Below are positions 15,377 to 26,300 of a stretch of DNA of 64,000 nucleotides, one piece after another. The DNA is from DATMRF01 sp035566435 (lineage in GTDB: Bacteria; Verrucomicrobiota; Verrucomicrobiia; Limisphaerales; UBA8199). The DNA is taken from positions 32,540-96,539 of the forward strand of contig DATMRF010000011.1 of assembly GCA_035566435.1 (NCBI GenBank). Reading direction: 5' to 3'. The position numbers and the translations under genes are program-made. Below the pieces are notes generated by a model. That model worked only from the letters and a program-made list of their open reading frames with translations. It was not told the origin of the DNA and ran no database searches. The first letter of the stretch is position 1. Each line of letters starts with the position of its first letter.

Positions 15377-16753
15377 TCACACGTCCACCGTCTCTCCCGG
15401 CTTGGGTTGGAACACCTTTATGCGTGGGTGCCGGGCGTGAATCTGCCGCTCGAACCAGTTGCGGGAGTCCTCCTCGCCGTGGCCCAGCAGCACCGCACGC
15501 GGTTCGACCCGGCTGACAAAATCCAGCAGTTCCTCGCGGTTCGCATGGGCTGTCAGGTCGAATTCCTCCACCTGGCACCGTCGGGTCACTTCGCCGCCGC
15601 TCGCGCTGAACAGGAAGGTCTCGCCGTGCTTCGCGGCCCGGAGGCGGCCGCCCGGAGTGTCCGGGTCCGAGTAGCCGACAAAGAAGATGGACTGGCGTTC
15701 ATCGCCGATCATGCGCAAGGCCAGGTTATGCGCGGCGGTATTCTCGCTCATCATTCCGGCGGTGATGACAAAAATGCGCCCGCCGGTCAGTTTCATTTTT
15801 TCAGCCTGTCCTTTTTCGAGCACGACGAGGTTCAAGGCCTCATGCAATTGCAGCGTGGGATGCTGTCGATGGGCGCGGTGCGATTCCAAATCGTAAATCT
15901 CAGTGAAGACCCGCCCCAGCCCGCCGATGTAAATCGGTTGTTGGCGGATTTTGCCTTCCGCCGTGAGCAACGCGAGCAGCGCGAGGATTTCCTGAGTCCG
16001 CCCGAGCGCAAAAGTGGGGATCAGGATCGACGCTTTGCGGTCCAGCGCGCGCTGGATCGCGTCCGTCAGCCGTTCGAGCTCCCCGGCGCGCGTGAACCCG
16101 GGCGGCACCTGCCGGTTGCCCCGCGTCGTCTCCATCACCAGCACCTCGGCCTTGACACCCTCAAACCGCGCCGACTTCAAAATCGTTTGGTCGTGGAAGC
16201 ACACGTCGCCAGTGTAAAAGAGCGTCTCACGTCGCCCTCGGACCATCAGCCCGGCGGAGCCGAGCGCGTGGCCGGCATCGTAGAACTCGAGCGTCGGCGA
16301 GTGGAAACCCGCCCGGCTCTTTTTGAAAGCGGCCCAATCGATCTCGCGGGTGTATTTGAACCCCTGGAACCGCGGCTCGATGTCATCGACTTCGTCATGC
16401 GTAAAAAGCGGGTACTCCTTGATGCCCAGTTCGTCCCGTTGTCGCGTCATGACGTTGACGGAATTGTGCAGCACGCGTTCCACCAGGAAATAACTCAGCT
16501 CGCTCATAAGCACATGCGCCTGGGGAAAATAGCGCAACGCCACCGGCAGTGAGCCGACATGGTCGTGGTGGCAATGCGAGATCGCGATCGCGTCTAGTTC
16601 CTTGTTCTTGACCAGGTCGAAGAGCGGAAGGCCCTCGCGGCCTTCGCGTTTGGGATGAACACCGGCATCCATCAGCAGCCGGTGCCCGTCCAGTTCCACA
16701 AACCACCCGGACGCTCCGATGGCCGTGTCCGGGTTCAGATTGGTGATCCGCAT
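15377..16753 (-). CDS. Metallo-beta-lactamase/beta-CASP RNase-like protein
   Basis: 458 residues from the ATG at 16751-16753. The zinc motif is SHCHHDHVGS (about residues 68-77), with AGHALGSAGLMV and FYTGDVCFHD after it. The beta-CASP cap carries LIPTFALGRTQEIL and ITAGMMSENTAAHNLAL, with DLTAHANREELLDF and the final LLGHGEEDSR. Known: this architecture is shared by archaeal and bacterial CPSF-like RNases, which cut or trim RNA. Cytosolic. It is directly upstream of addB on the same strand; no functional tie to DNA repair is shown. Confidence 0.88.
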   Translation of the reverse strand: MRITNLNPDTAIGASGWFVELDGHRLLMDAGVHPKREGREGLPLFDLVKNKELDAIAISHCHHDHVGSLPVALRYFPQAHVLMSELSYFLVERVLHNSVNVMTRQRDELGIKEYPLFTHDEVDDIEPRFQGFKYTREIDWAAFKKSRAGFHSPTLEFYDAGHALGSAGLMVRGRRETLFYTGDVCFHDQTILKSARFEGVKAEVLVMETTRGNRQVPPGFTRAGELERLTDAIQRALDRKASILIPTFALGRTQEILALLALLTAEGKIRQQPIYIGGLGRVFTEIYDLESHRAHRQHPTLQLHEALNLVVLEKGQAEKMKLTGGRIFVITAGMMSENTAAHNLALRMIGDERQSIFFVGYSDPDTPGGRLRAAKHGETFLFSASGGEVTRRCQVEEFDLTAHANREELLDFVSRVEPRAVLLGHGEEDSRNWFERQIHARHPRIKVFQPKPGETVDV

Positions 16754-16789
16754 AGCTGAAAATTGCCCGCGGGCAATTCTCAATCCGGG

Positions 16790-17554
16790 TTACTTTTTCT
16801 CCGCGCCTTCCGTCATCTTTTTCATTACCGCCTTCTGAAGCTCTATCTGGTTGGTGTATTGTGTAAAGTCGGCCGGCGGGTCGAACAGCTTCTCATCCGG
16901 CTTCGCTAACTTCACTTGCTTGAACCGCAGGAACGACGTATTCTCGTTGTCCTTGGTCTGGATCTGCACCGGAAAGTCTTTCAGATCGGTCGCGTTCCAG
17001 GTGGTGGCCTCAATCTTTTTGCCCTCCTGGTCCGTAAACACGTTCATGTGTTTAACACAAGGGTGACCGTCCACAGTTTCTTTGCCCAGCTCGGTCGTTT
17101 CGAGTTTTGGCGGCTTGTCCGCCGCCTCGGCATCCGCCTTGGGCAGGGGTTGGCTGAGCACGACCTTCATGTTTGGGTACATCGCATAAACCAGTTTTTT
17201 ATCCGGGCGGATGATATTGACGAATTGCTCCATCCCCATTTGCTTGAGGCTGTCGGCCATGCCGGGCGGCATCTGCTTGTTCTTCATCTGCGTCAGGTCC
17301 ATTTCCATGCGGGTTTTATTGTCCAGGAACGCGAACTCCACCGGGACACTGGCCAGTTCCTGCTGTGAGCTGTCCAGCACCTGCACATCGACCTTGGCGG
17401 TGAACGCTTTGGTCTCGCCGAACAAGCGGGTAAGAGCGGCGCCCATGCCGCCTGGGGCGCCGGCACCCGGCATCTGCCCGGAAACCGTCAAGCCGGCCAG
17501 CATTAATCCCGCGACTGCAGTGTTAAGCGTAGGCCTGATCAGGTTCGTTTTCAT
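16790..17554 (-). CDS. Exported DUF4412-like protein
   Basis: 254 residues with a signal peptide (TAVAGLMLAGLTVSGQ). The mature part reads as an antiparallel beta protein: FTAKVDVQVLDSSQQELASV, TRMEMDLTQMKN, KLVYAMYPNMKVV, GHPCVKHMNV and TWNATDLKDFPVQIQT. This order fits DUF4412/LolA-like proteins that bind hydrophobic ligands, with a short charged tail. It ends 36 bp upstream of the beta-CASP start on the same strand and could be cotranscribed. Substrate unknown. Confidence 0.65.
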   Translation of the reverse strand: MKTNLIRPTLNTAVAGLMLAGLTVSGQMPGAGAPGGMGAALTRLFGETKAFTAKVDVQVLDSSQQELASVPVEFAFLDNKTRMEMDLTQMKNKQMPPGMADSLKQMGMEQFVNIIRPDKKLVYAMYPNMKVVLSQPLPKADAEAADKPPKLETTELGKETVDGHPCVKHMNVFTDQEGKKIEATTWNATDLKDFPVQIQTKDNENTSFLRFKQVKLAKPDEKLFDPPADFTQYTNQIELQKAVMKKMTEGAEKK

Positions 17555-17889
17555 AAGTAACGATATTTACACGAAGATACCCGATTACCCCCCAAAAACC
17601 AAAGGAATTTCCAGGCGCCGGAAGAGGGCAGGGACAGGTCACGCTGGCCACGCGAACATTTTTAATCCAATACTTCCTACCCTGCCCTACGTTTAAGGTG
17701 GGGCGGCTCGGTGAACGCTGAGCCGCCCCACACGCGACCCGTTTTTTCGGCCAGCATGAAGGCCAGGTGGAAAGACGCGCCACTTCGGGCCTGGACCAGC
17801 CCCAAGCCCTACTTTCGTTCTATTCGTGGCCGCGCCGCGGGCTCATACAATTGTTGGACGAACGAGAATGTCCTTGGTTCCCACCGAGC
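17555..17889. other. Intergenic region, no gene seen
   Basis: 335 bp between the DUF4412-like start and the end of the beta-barrel gene. Apart from the perfect hairpin at 17698-17731 I see no supported gene; the one frame (17523-17783, minus) has no motif and antisense-like composition. Confidence 0.6.
17698..17731. repeat. Perfect 12-bp GC-rich hairpin
   Basis: GTGGGGCGGCTC (17698-17709), a 10-nt loop, then GAGCCGCCCCAC (17720-17731). No T-run follows on either strand, so intrinsic termination is doubtful, though it lies downstream of nothing on the plus strand and between two minus-strand genes. A palindromic intergenic repeat is the better reading. Confidence 0.75.
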
Positions 17890-18897
17890 CTAATTCTCTT
17901 TCTTTCCGCCGAATGGGATATCGATATAGGCCCCAAGCCACAGTTTCGAATCGGTATTCCGGCCATCAAACGTTTTGCGCGCGTGAAAGCCGTAGCGGAC
18001 CTGGCGTTTCACAGTCCTGTAGCTGAACCCGGCTTCGATCGCATCGCTGACCTCCTTCACATCGGATTTGTACGATATTCCGTCATAGGGGACCTGGCTG
18101 CCCACCAGTATGATGTCTTCGCCGGAAGTGGCCTGCTGGTGCCGGTAGCCGGCATCCAATTCCCAGTGCCCGATCTCCTGGAAAAGGCCGATGGACGCCA
18201 TGTACTGGTCGGTGCTGATGGTGTGATTCCACCGGTACCACGCGTCGCCCCAAACCCCTAAACCGCTCCAGCCAAAATGCTTCCGCAAAAGCAGCGAGGG
18301 CTCGATCGTCGCCGAATGGTTGCCAGGGGCAAATGGGATCGAGCGAGAGTAACTGCCCGGGAGGATCGCCCCGGCGCGAAACGTCAAGGTTGGGAGCCAC
18401 GGCGACGGCTGTTGTTTCTCATTGAAAATCTGATAACGCACTCCGAAAGCCGTGTCCATGAGCCCAGTCGTTTTCTGGATGCCTCCGTTCGGGTCAAACG
18501 AGCGCCAGCCAACGGTCGTGGCGCCGAAGTTGATATCGGCCGCCCACTTTTCAGTCAGGCCATAGTCGAGCGTGAAATAGCCTTGGCGGATGTCGATGCC
18601 GTAGCTTTCCCCATCGGGCGTTTTGAGAGTTATATTGTGCCGCGTGTTGCCTGCCCAAATATAATAGGCTTCTGATTGTTCGTAGAAAGCGCCGGCAACC
18701 AGTTGGCCGGGCGGCGGCACGTCCGCCCACTGTGCGAACGGCCGGCGAGGCGCGTTTTCCGAGGCCAGCAATGCCGATGCTGCGGCCAGCAAGCATAGCA
18801 GGGCGGCAAGCGTGGTTCGGCCGCCGGTCCGGCCGGGAATTTCGGCCTCAACTTTTTTCAGCCCGAAAGGCAACTGCTTCATCTGACTCATAGCCAT
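17890..18897 (-). CDS. Outer-membrane beta-barrel protein, unknown
   Basis: 335 residues from the ATG at 18895-18897, which has a GGGG ribosome-binding site 5 nt upstream; a longer frame to 19002 lacks this. A signal peptide spans about residues 27-45 (LAALLCLLAAASALLA). The rest alternates aromatic and polar residues in short strands (GYFTLDYGLTEKWAADINFG, WGDAWYRWNHTISTDQYMAS, GHWELDAGYRHQQ), ending in LWLGAYIDIPFG, as in porin-like barrels. Likely an outer-membrane channel or assembly-type barrel; no transport substrate can be named. Confidence 0.65.
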   Translation of the reverse strand: MAMSQMKQLPFGLKKVEAEIPGRTGGRTTLAALLCLLAAASALLASENAPRRPFAQWADVPPPGQLVAGAFYEQSEAYYIWAGNTRHNITLKTPDGESYGIDIRQGYFTLDYGLTEKWAADINFGATTVGWRSFDPNGGIQKTTGLMDTAFGVRYQIFNEKQQPSPWLPTLTFRAGAILPGSYSRSIPFAPGNHSATIEPSLLLRKHFGWSGLGVWGDAWYRWNHTISTDQYMASIGLFQEIGHWELDAGYRHQQATSGEDIILVGSQVPYDGISYKSDVKEVSDAIEAGFSYRTVKRQVRYGFHARKTFDGRNTDSKLWLGAYIDIPFGGKKEN

Positions 18898-19334
18898 TTT
18901 CCCCTGCCCGCGGCTGCTGTTCCGCTGGATTCCGTCCGGCGAAAGCGCCAATACGAAATCGGCCAGCGGAAGACACCGTCCGGCGCGCAACCGCGAATGC
19001 ACAGTGGCCGGTCGAACGGCAGCGACGGTTCAAGCCGCTGCGAGTCCAAGCTGCGCGCGCTCCACCTTTGCCAAAACCCCTGGAGAATGCAAGTCCCTGA
19101 AACAACGGCCCGGCATTCGCTGCGCTTCGCCGTTGCTGTCTTCTTTTTCTGACTGCTACTGCCCGTGTCCATCGGCTGCCCCAAGATCCTTCACCTGTGC
19201 GCTCTCGCTTTATTAGGGAAACGAGGGTTCCCGTGGGAGGGCGCTTTTTCCCGCACCCTGGAATTTCTTGCCAAGGCATTGACGCCGCACAATGATGGCC
19301 TCCAGTTGCCCGTTCGCCTTTGTTGAAACTGAAA
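18898..19334. other. Divergent intergenic region, nothing clear
   Basis: 437 bp separating the beta-barrel gene (minus) from the Tat oxidoreductase (plus). I found no convincing promoter boxes, RNA gene or ORF with family motifs. It should carry both promoters by position. Confidence 0.5.
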
Positions 19335-20696
19335 ATGAATCAGAGCATGAACACCCCCACCTCTCCTGAATCTGGCCGCACCACTCGTCGTGAATTTCTC
19401 AAAACCTCAGGCGCAGTGGTGGCTGGAGCTGCCTTGGCCGGCCCACTTGCCCGTCCCGGCTATGCCGCCGAGAATAACACGCTCAAGATTGCCCTGGTCG
19501 GCTGCGGCGGCCGCGGCAGCGGCGCGGCCGCCCAGGCGCTTTCGACTCAGGGACCGACAAAGCTGTGGGCAATGGCGGATGTGTTCGAGCATCGCCTTCA
19601 AGGCAGCCTTGCCAATATAAAGCAAGGCCATGAAAAACAGATGGAGATTCCGGCTGAGCGCCAGTTCATCGGCCTGGACTCGTTCAAGAAAGCGATCGAT
19701 TCACTCGGGCAGGGCGACGTCGTGCTTCTGGCGACGCCGCCGGCGTTTCGACCCATTCATTTCGAATATGCAGTGCAGAAGGGCATTAATGTGTTCATGG
19801 AAAAATCTTTCGCCGTCGATGCGCCCGGCATCCGGCGCGTCCTGCGAGCCGGCGAAGAAGCGGCGAAGAGGAATCTGAAAGTGGCCGGCGGCCTCATGAG
19901 CCGCCACTACCTGCCGCTCGAACAGGCCATCCAGCAAATCCATGACGGCGTGATCGGCGAAGTGATTACCGAGTGGGCCTATCGCATGCATGGGCCGGTC
20001 GGCCTCACGCCGAAGCAGCCCGACATGAAGGAACTCGCCTACCAGATCACGAATTACAGCAATTTCACCTGGCTCAACGGCAGTTTCATCGTGGATTGGC
20101 TGATCCACAACATCGACGTTTGCTGCTGGGCCAAGAATGGCTGGCCGGTTTCGGTCCAGGGCATGGGCGGCCGCCAGGTCCGGCAGGACGCCGACCAGCT
20201 CTTCGACCATTACGGCGCGGAATATACGTTTGCCGATGGTACCCGGATGATGGCCCAGGCCCGGCATATTGCCGATTACTGGGACTTTTTCGGCGATGTC
20301 ATCCAGGGCACCAAGGGCTCGGCCGTCCTGGGTGAAGGCCAGCCCAAGCCCCGGCTTTTCAAAGGCCACCAGCGAGGTTCGGGGGACGTGCTTTGGAGCT
20401 ACAAAGGGCCGGAGTGCGACCACTACCAGCGCGAGCACGACCTCCTGTTCGATGCGATTCGCAACAACAAGCCTTACAATGAAACGGAGCGTTGCGCCAA
20501 ATCCTGTCTCACCGCGATCATGGGTCGCATGGCGTGCGAATCGGGCAAGCTTATCACTTGGGAGGAAGCCATTAACTCGAAGCTCGAACTGGCGCCGGGC
20601 CTGGACAGCTACAGGTGGGATTCAAACCCGTCAGCGATACCCGACGCGAGCGGCAAATACCCCATCGCCATGCCCGGACAGACGCAGGTCTTCTAA
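19335..20696 (+). CDS. Tat-exported Gfo/Idh/MocA-family oxidoreductase
   Basis: 453 residues if the ATG at 19335 is used. The twin-arginine signal is TTRREFLKTSGAVVAGAALA; the mature part starts near AENNTLKIALVGCGGRGSGA, a Rossmann NAD(P)-binding loop. The family lysine lies in the VFMEKSFAVD segment (usual EKP becomes EKS), and HNIDVCCWA supplies the conserved His region. Known: such exported oxidoreductases are abundant in Verrucomicrobia and Planctomycetes and act on sugars or glycosides. Pro to Ser in the EKP motif is unusual. Substrate unknown. Confidence 0.88.
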   Translation: MNQSMNTPTSPESGRTTRREFLKTSGAVVAGAALAGPLARPGYAAENNTLKIALVGCGGRGSGAAAQALSTQGPTKLWAMADVFEHRLQGSLANIKQGHEKQMEIPAERQFIGLDSFKKAIDSLGQGDVVLLATPPAFRPIHFEYAVQKGINVFMEKSFAVDAPGIRRVLRAGEEAAKRNLKVAGGLMSRHYLPLEQAIQQIHDGVIGEVITEWAYRMHGPVGLTPKQPDMKELAYQITNYSNFTWLNGSFIVDWLIHNIDVCCWAKNGWPVSVQGMGGRQVRQDADQLFDHYGAEYTFADGTRMMAQARHIADYWDFFGDVIQGTKGSAVLGEGQPKPRLFKGHQRGSGDVLWSYKGPECDHYQREHDLLFDAIRNNKPYNETERCAKSCLTAIMGRMACESGKLITWEEAINSKLELAPGLDSYRWDSNPSAIPDASGKYPIAMPGQTQVF

Positions 20697-20795
20697 AAAT
20701 TCGAAACCCGAAATTCGAAATCTCCGAAAACGCGTGCTCCAACGGGCCGATGCGAGGAGGTTTCGGACCTTCGAGCTTCGGATTTTGGCGCCTGC
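20694..20795. repeat. Degenerate AATTCGAAA-type repeat
   Basis: AATTCGAAACCCGAAATTCG and relatives repeat between the oxidoreductase stop and the aminopeptidase stop, with an inverted partner TTCGAGCTTCGGATTTTGG. As the two genes converge here, a transcript hairpin could help end both messages. Confidence 0.6.
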
Positions 20796-20809
20796 CGGTC
20801 GCTCCGGCT

Positions 20810-21973
20810 TCAATGCCCCGGCGCGGAAACCCCTTCTGCCTCTGAACCCGTCTTGGCCTCTTTAGCCAGGACCCTGAGAGCTTCGTGTCGTTCCTTTTTC
20901 GGTTTTTTTGAAATGGCTTTGGCGGCGGCGTAATACTTTTCCAGGTCGCCTCCGTTTTGAGCGAGCAACCGGTCAAACCCTGGAACAAAGTCGTAATAAG
21001 CGGCGACTGAATTCAGGCCCGCATTATTCACCTGGTGGGCAAACCAGCCGTCGTATTCCGGGTCGCCGCCCCAGGCTGCTTTCAGCCGGGCGTATTCGTT
21101 TTTCATATCCTCAAGAACCGCTTGTTTTTGGCGCAGCAATTGAGCCGCAGACACATCGTGGTTCTTTGAGGTTGCTTTAACTCTGACGCCTTGCGAGACC
21201 GCGTCGCCGTAGACAGCTTCGAGCCGCACGCGCGTTGCGATAACCAGGTGCACGAACTGGTCATTGCGGCGGAGGTGCGCCGCGTACTGATCCAGTTCGG
21301 CCGCAGTTCCATTAGTCTTAAGCCAGCGGCGCGCTCCCTCTTCTCCGACACTGGTCGCGAAGGCCTCGTTGAAATCCGTGTCGCCGTGCGCGAAGAGGCG
21401 TTGGTGCGCCAGTTCGTGGAAAACCGTCTCCGCGAGCTCAGCCTCAGAGTCGAAGAGAAAGGTACTAAGGGCCGGGTCTTTGAACCAGCCCAGCGTGGAG
21501 TAGGCCGACACGCCTCCCACCGAAACGTCATAGCCCTTCCTTCTGAGGTAACCGGCGTAATTGGTCGCACCCCGAAGGGAGAAATAGCCGCGGTATTCGA
21601 GGCTGCCGACCAACGGGTACCACCACGTCCGCGCTTGCAGCGAGAATTGCGGGGCCGCCTCGACGTTCCATACCACGAACGGCCGGTGGACATCGACGTA
21701 TTTGCGGTAATGATCATCGACCGGGAGTTTTAACTCCTGTGCAGCAAATGCCCGCAGTCGTTCGAGCAAGTCTAACCGTTGCTTGAGCCGCGGGGGTGTG
21801 TGAGGGTCGTTCGTGAGTTTCAGGATGGACTGCTCGTGAGCAACCAGTTGGTATTGGCCTTTAATAGCCTGGCCGTAAAACTGGAGCGTATGGCAGCCTG
21901 ACAGGGCGCCCACCGCCGCGACCAGCACTGCGCCAATCAACACCTTCTTCAGGCGCCTGCTTTTGAGTGACAT
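20810..21973 (-). CDS. Putative zinc aminopeptidase lipoprotein
   Basis: 387 residues from the ATG at 21971-21973. The signal ends in a lipobox (GALSGC), so it should be lipid-anchored. The metal motif HELAHQRLF with a downstream NEAFATSVGEEGARRW is the gluzincin pattern of the putative aminopeptidase family (PF10023, COG4324), whose proteins have this length. Other family traits: WNVEAAPQFSLQARTWWYPL near the N-terminus and YDFVPGFDRLLAQ near the end. It follows the S1/P1-like nuclease on the same strand with a 155-bp gap. Confidence 0.82.
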   Translation of the reverse strand: MSLKSRRLKKVLIGAVLVAAVGALSGCHTLQFYGQAIKGQYQLVAHEQSILKLTNDPHTPPRLKQRLDLLERLRAFAAQELKLPVDDHYRKYVDVHRPFVVWNVEAAPQFSLQARTWWYPLVGSLEYRGYFSLRGATNYAGYLRRKGYDVSVGGVSAYSTLGWFKDPALSTFLFDSEAELAETVFHELAHQRLFAHGDTDFNEAFATSVGEEGARRWLKTNGTAAELDQYAAHLRRNDQFVHLVIATRVRLEAVYGDAVSQGVRVKATSKNHDVSAAQLLRQKQAVLEDMKNEYARLKAAWGGDPEYDGWFAHQVNNAGLNSVAAYYDFVPGFDRLLAQNGGDLEKYYAAAKAISKKPKKERHEALRVLAKEAKTGSEAEGVSAPGH

Positions 21974-22128
21974 TTTCAGGTTAGCTCTGAAAAATACACG
22001 GAGCGCCAAAAAGGGCGAGCCAATTGACCCCTATCTGAGAACTGGTGCGAGGCGGGAGCGCGGAGGAATGGGACAGCGGGCAGCAGGCGGGAAGCGCTCC
22101 ACGGGAGCGAGTTAGGCACCATGACGGG

Positions 22129-23178
22129 TTACTTTTTGCCGGCGGTTGCTGGTTCCTGTTTTCTGCGCGCGAGCTGGCTTCGCAAAAACGTATCGGGCGC
22201 CGCCTGCTGCCAGGCCGAATACCAGATGTCGCCCAACAACTGGCCGGATTTGACGAGTTGCCCTTCAAGGAACGACCGGCCGCGCAAGCCCTCTTCGCCC
22301 TCGCCCGAAAGCCAGCCGTCCTTCTCCATCTGGTAGAGCGGTTCCACGAGTTTATTCTGGTCGAGGATGAATAACATCGCGGCCTGGAACATTTCTTCCG
22401 GTTTGGCGGGATGTCCATTGAGGGCGACGGGTTGCGCCGGGCGAAGTCTGCTCTCCAGGTACTGGCGGTTTGCCCCACCGATCTTGAGGAAGTAGCCGCC
22501 GTCGATCCAACTATGGATGCGACTGCTGGTCGAGTATTGGTGGGGATTGTCTCCCACCCAGCCATGGTGGTGAATGGTGGTGTGAAGCGGCTGCGAAGCG
22601 TCGCCGACATAGTGGCCCATGACGCCCATTACATAAATGATGTTCTCCTGCGCGTCGGTGATTTCTTCGGGCGTGCCGCCGGCCGTTTCATACGCTTTGA
22701 GATAAGAGAACCCGGATTTGAGTTTAGAATAATTTTCGGCGATGGCCCACGGCAGCAGCCCCACGAGCTCTCGAGTATGGTCTTCGTTCCGGGCGGCTTC
22801 AGGCGCGGGAAACCTGTCGGGGTGGGCCTGGCGGGCAAGCGCGAGTTGGGCGACGAAGTCGTAACGGAAGACCGGCAGCATCTCGGGTTGCATGCCATAG
22901 TCGGCCAATTGTTCTAAATCGATGTAATGGTCCGGGCCGTTGCCATGCCGCAGCGGCAGGTCCTGCACGTTGCGCCAGCGATCCGGTTCGCCCGACAAAA
23001 AAGCGATGCGCTCGGCGGGCACCTGCGCCCGCACGAAGGCCGGAAAATTCGAAGGCATCGACGCCAGGGCAAGCTGGTTGACCAGCCGGTGGCCGTCATA
23101 GTCCCAGGCCAGCCCCGGCTGGCCGGCCATCTGAACCATGACCAGAATTCCCAGGGCGCCAAGCGTGATCCTTTTCAT
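22129..23178 (-). CDS. S1/P1-type nuclease or zinc phospholipase C-like protein
   Basis: 349 residues. After the signal peptide the mature protein begins WDYDGHRLV, as in S1/P1 nucleases where the N-terminal Trp and a close His bind zinc. Further ligands fit DHYIDL, GHYVGDASQPLHTT and HHHGWVGDNPHQ. Known: these exported three-zinc enzymes cut single-stranded nucleic acid or phospholipids. The C-terminal third is helical (LVEPLYQMEKDGWL). Phosphate scavenging from nucleic acid is a reasonable role; the choice between nuclease and phospholipase is not settled by sequence alone. Confidence 0.75.
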   Translation of the reverse strand: MKRITLGALGILVMVQMAGQPGLAWDYDGHRLVNQLALASMPSNFPAFVRAQVPAERIAFLSGEPDRWRNVQDLPLRHGNGPDHYIDLEQLADYGMQPEMLPVFRYDFVAQLALARQAHPDRFPAPEAARNEDHTRELVGLLPWAIAENYSKLKSGFSYLKAYETAGGTPEEITDAQENIIYVMGVMGHYVGDASQPLHTTIHHHGWVGDNPHQYSTSSRIHSWIDGGYFLKIGGANRQYLESRLRPAQPVALNGHPAKPEEMFQAAMLFILDQNKLVEPLYQMEKDGWLSGEGEEGLRGRSFLEGQLVKSGQLLGDIWYSAWQQAAPDTFLRSQLARRKQEPATAGKK

Positions 23179-23355
23179 TTCGCAGTGTCAAATTGTGCGG
23201 CAAGTCTAGCCTCGTGATGCAAAAGTCAAAGCCAAATCCTGATACTCAAATCTTGACGAATTGGCTTGATTCCCGCGCAGGGTGGTTCTTAAGTAGGGCC
23301 AGTACGGAGATGGCCCAGAGGTTCCTCTCCAGGCACGTTCGGAAAGATCATCATT

Positions 23356-26300
23356 ATGTTTACGCTTCAAAGGTGTTCAACGGGCTCGCTCCGGGCGATT
23401 TCTAAACGATTAGCGAACATCGGCGCGGTTGCCGCGTTCGTCGCGGGCTGTTTTGGCTTGGCCGGTCCAGCCGCGGCGGCCGACGAGGGTTTGGTCTCCG
23501 CTGAGCGCGCGGTGACCGTTCAGGGCAAGCCGCACGCGATCGGAACGAAGTCCTTCGCCAACCAGCTTGTGGCCGATGCGGGGGCCAATGCTGTTACGAG
23601 TCCCGTTTCCGAGTCAATCTCGAGCTGGCCAAAGAACGCAGCTCCATTCTGGCGCGCAGTGGAGCCCGCGGATTTCGTGAACGGCAACCTGGCCGGCGCC
23701 AACCAAATGAAGGGCAGCCAGGTGGGCGTCGCGGTATTTCTTTGTGATGTTGTCGTCAGCAACACCGACACGGCGCTCAGGATCACCGACAGGTTCGGCG
23801 ACGAAGAGCCGAGCATCGCAGTGAACCCTTCTAATCCCAATGAAATCATCATTCTTTCGTTCTCGGGGTTTTGGGGCAACAGTGCGCCCTGGTGGCACTC
23901 AACCAACGGAGGACTCACATGGACGAAGCGATTCACCATTCCCGTGCCCACGGGGCAGATGGTCGCCGGTCCTGAAGACCAGGCGCCGGATTACGGGCGG
24001 AGTAACCAGGTCGCCGCCGTCTTCCTAACTTCCGACACTAATGGCAATAGCGCAGCCTTCGCGGGAACAAGCAGTGATCCCACGGCGAGCACGGCCTTCA
24101 ATTGGCCACTCGTAAACGGCATCGCGGTGTCCGCAAACTCCGCCAGCTTTACGAATGTTGACCAGCCGTGGCTGCTGGTGAATCGGGACCCGGTGAATCC
24201 GGGTCAGGATGATATCTATGTTGCATACGATGATTTTAGCGGCTTCCGGGGGGCCATTATGCGGGTGGCGGTGTCTTATGGACTCAACCCGCCTTCCTTT
24301 AACAAAGACGTGCTGGTGGGCTTCTCGGCCGGGGGGGTAAATCCAGGCCACCGGCTGGCGAAAGATCCACGCTCCGGTTTTATTTATAGTCTTTTTCAGC
24401 AGAACAACGCCCCCGGTACCGGCGGTTCGAAGAATATTGACTATATGCTCAACCGCTCTATTGACGGTGGCCTGACGTGGGGCCTTAATGGCAAATCGAC
24501 CGGAATTATGGTTGCCAATGGTGACAGCACCCAACCGACGCCGAAGTTTGGAACGGTCAATGCCCTGCTCGGAGGCGTGGACCATGCGGCAGTCGATCCG
24601 AGCAACGGCGATGTGTATTATGTGTACGGAAGCCGCGATCCCTCCACTGGGAATAATCGGCTTGCCTGCCGCCGTCTTACAGATAACGGTTCGGGCGGAT
24701 TAACCATTGGTCCGGAAGTGTTTGTCACCGGGCAGGTGCAAGCCGCGCTCCCCTCAGTCGCAGTTACCACGAGCGGTGTGATAGGGGTGCTCTACGACAC
24801 CTATGACGGGTTTACGGGCGGTTATCCGACTTTCACGGCCCATTTGGCCTGGAGCACGGACTCCGGCGCGACGTTCAACGACACTCCGCTTTACACTTTT
24901 CTGTCGGCCCAGACCGATAACGGCGATACGCGTCAGCGTGTGCTAGGCGATTATCAGCAGATGAAAGCAGTGGGCCCGACCCTTTATGGCGTTTTCACGG
25001 CGAATGGCGCGCAATTGGGCCGGCCGGTTGCGAACCATGACCCGATATTCTTCATGGCCTCGATCGGCGGCCCGGCGATTTCGGTGCAACCAGTGGGGCA
25101 GACGATCCTGCAGGGGTTAAGCGCCAACTTCACCGTCGGGGCCGGGGGATTTACGCCCTTATTTTATCAATGGCAGTTCAATGGCACCCCTATTTCCGGC
25201 GCAACCAACTCGAGCTTAACGCTCAACAACGTCGCCCCCTCCCAGGCCGGCGCCTACTCCGTCGTCGTTAGCAACGCTCTGGGCAGCGTAACGAGTTCCG
25301 ATGCGGTGCTCGTAGTGGTGCCGACCGTGCCGCTGCCTTTTGCGCTCAACAACGCAAGTCTTGCGTGGTCCACGGATCTCGGGACTCCATGGTACGGGCA
25401 GACCAATGTCTCGCATGACGGGGTGGCTTCCGCCCGCAGCTATAGCATCGGCGACGGACAACAGACTACATTGCAAACCGTGACGACCGGCCCGGGGGTG
25501 CTCACGTTTTGGTGGAAGGTATCTTCGCAAACCAACGCCGACATCCTAACTTTCAGCGACCTTTCTGCGAGCCTGACCAATATCCTGCAAATCTCGGGCG
25601 AGGTCGATTGGAACCAGCAAACCGTTTATCTGCCTGCGGGCGCGCAAACGCTGCAATGGACCTACGCCAAAGACGCCTCGCTCAGTTCGGGGAGCGACAT
25701 TGGATGGGTTGACCAGGTCAACTACCTGCCGGGGATCATCCAACCTCAAATCGTGACGCAGCCGGTGGGGAAGGGCACACTGGCCGCCCAGCCCGTGACG
25801 TTCTCCGTAACGGCCCTCGGCACGCCAGTTTTGGCCTATCAATGGCGGCTCAACGGGGTGGACCTGCCCGGGGCAACTTCCCCGTCTTTGACCCTTTCCA
25901 ACCCGAGCGCGATTGACAGCGGGGCCTACTCAGTTCGGGTGAGCAACTCCTACGGCTCGGTAACCAGCACTGACGCGATCCTCCGCGTGGTGCCGTTGGT
26001 GGTCAGCGGCGATAATTCGCTGGGCCAAATCGACGTCTCGCTGCTGGCGACGAATGCGGTGGCGATCTCGGCCGGGGCGTGGCACAGCGTCGCGTTGCGC
26101 GATAACGGCTCCGTCCTAGCCTGGGGTGAGAATTACGACGGCCAGTGCGATGTGCCGCCCGCGCTGGCGAACGCCATCGGCGTTGCTGCCGGCGGTTATC
26201 ACACCCTTGCGCTCAAGGGTGATGGGACGGTGACCGGGTGGGGCGCCAATTACAGCGGGCAGGCTACGCCGCCGGCCGGACTTTCGAACGTTGTCGCCCT

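Noticed and set aside
15260..16552. Plus-strand frame of 430 codons over the beta-CASP gene
   Set aside because: Lies antisense to a gene with full zinc motifs and has no family features.
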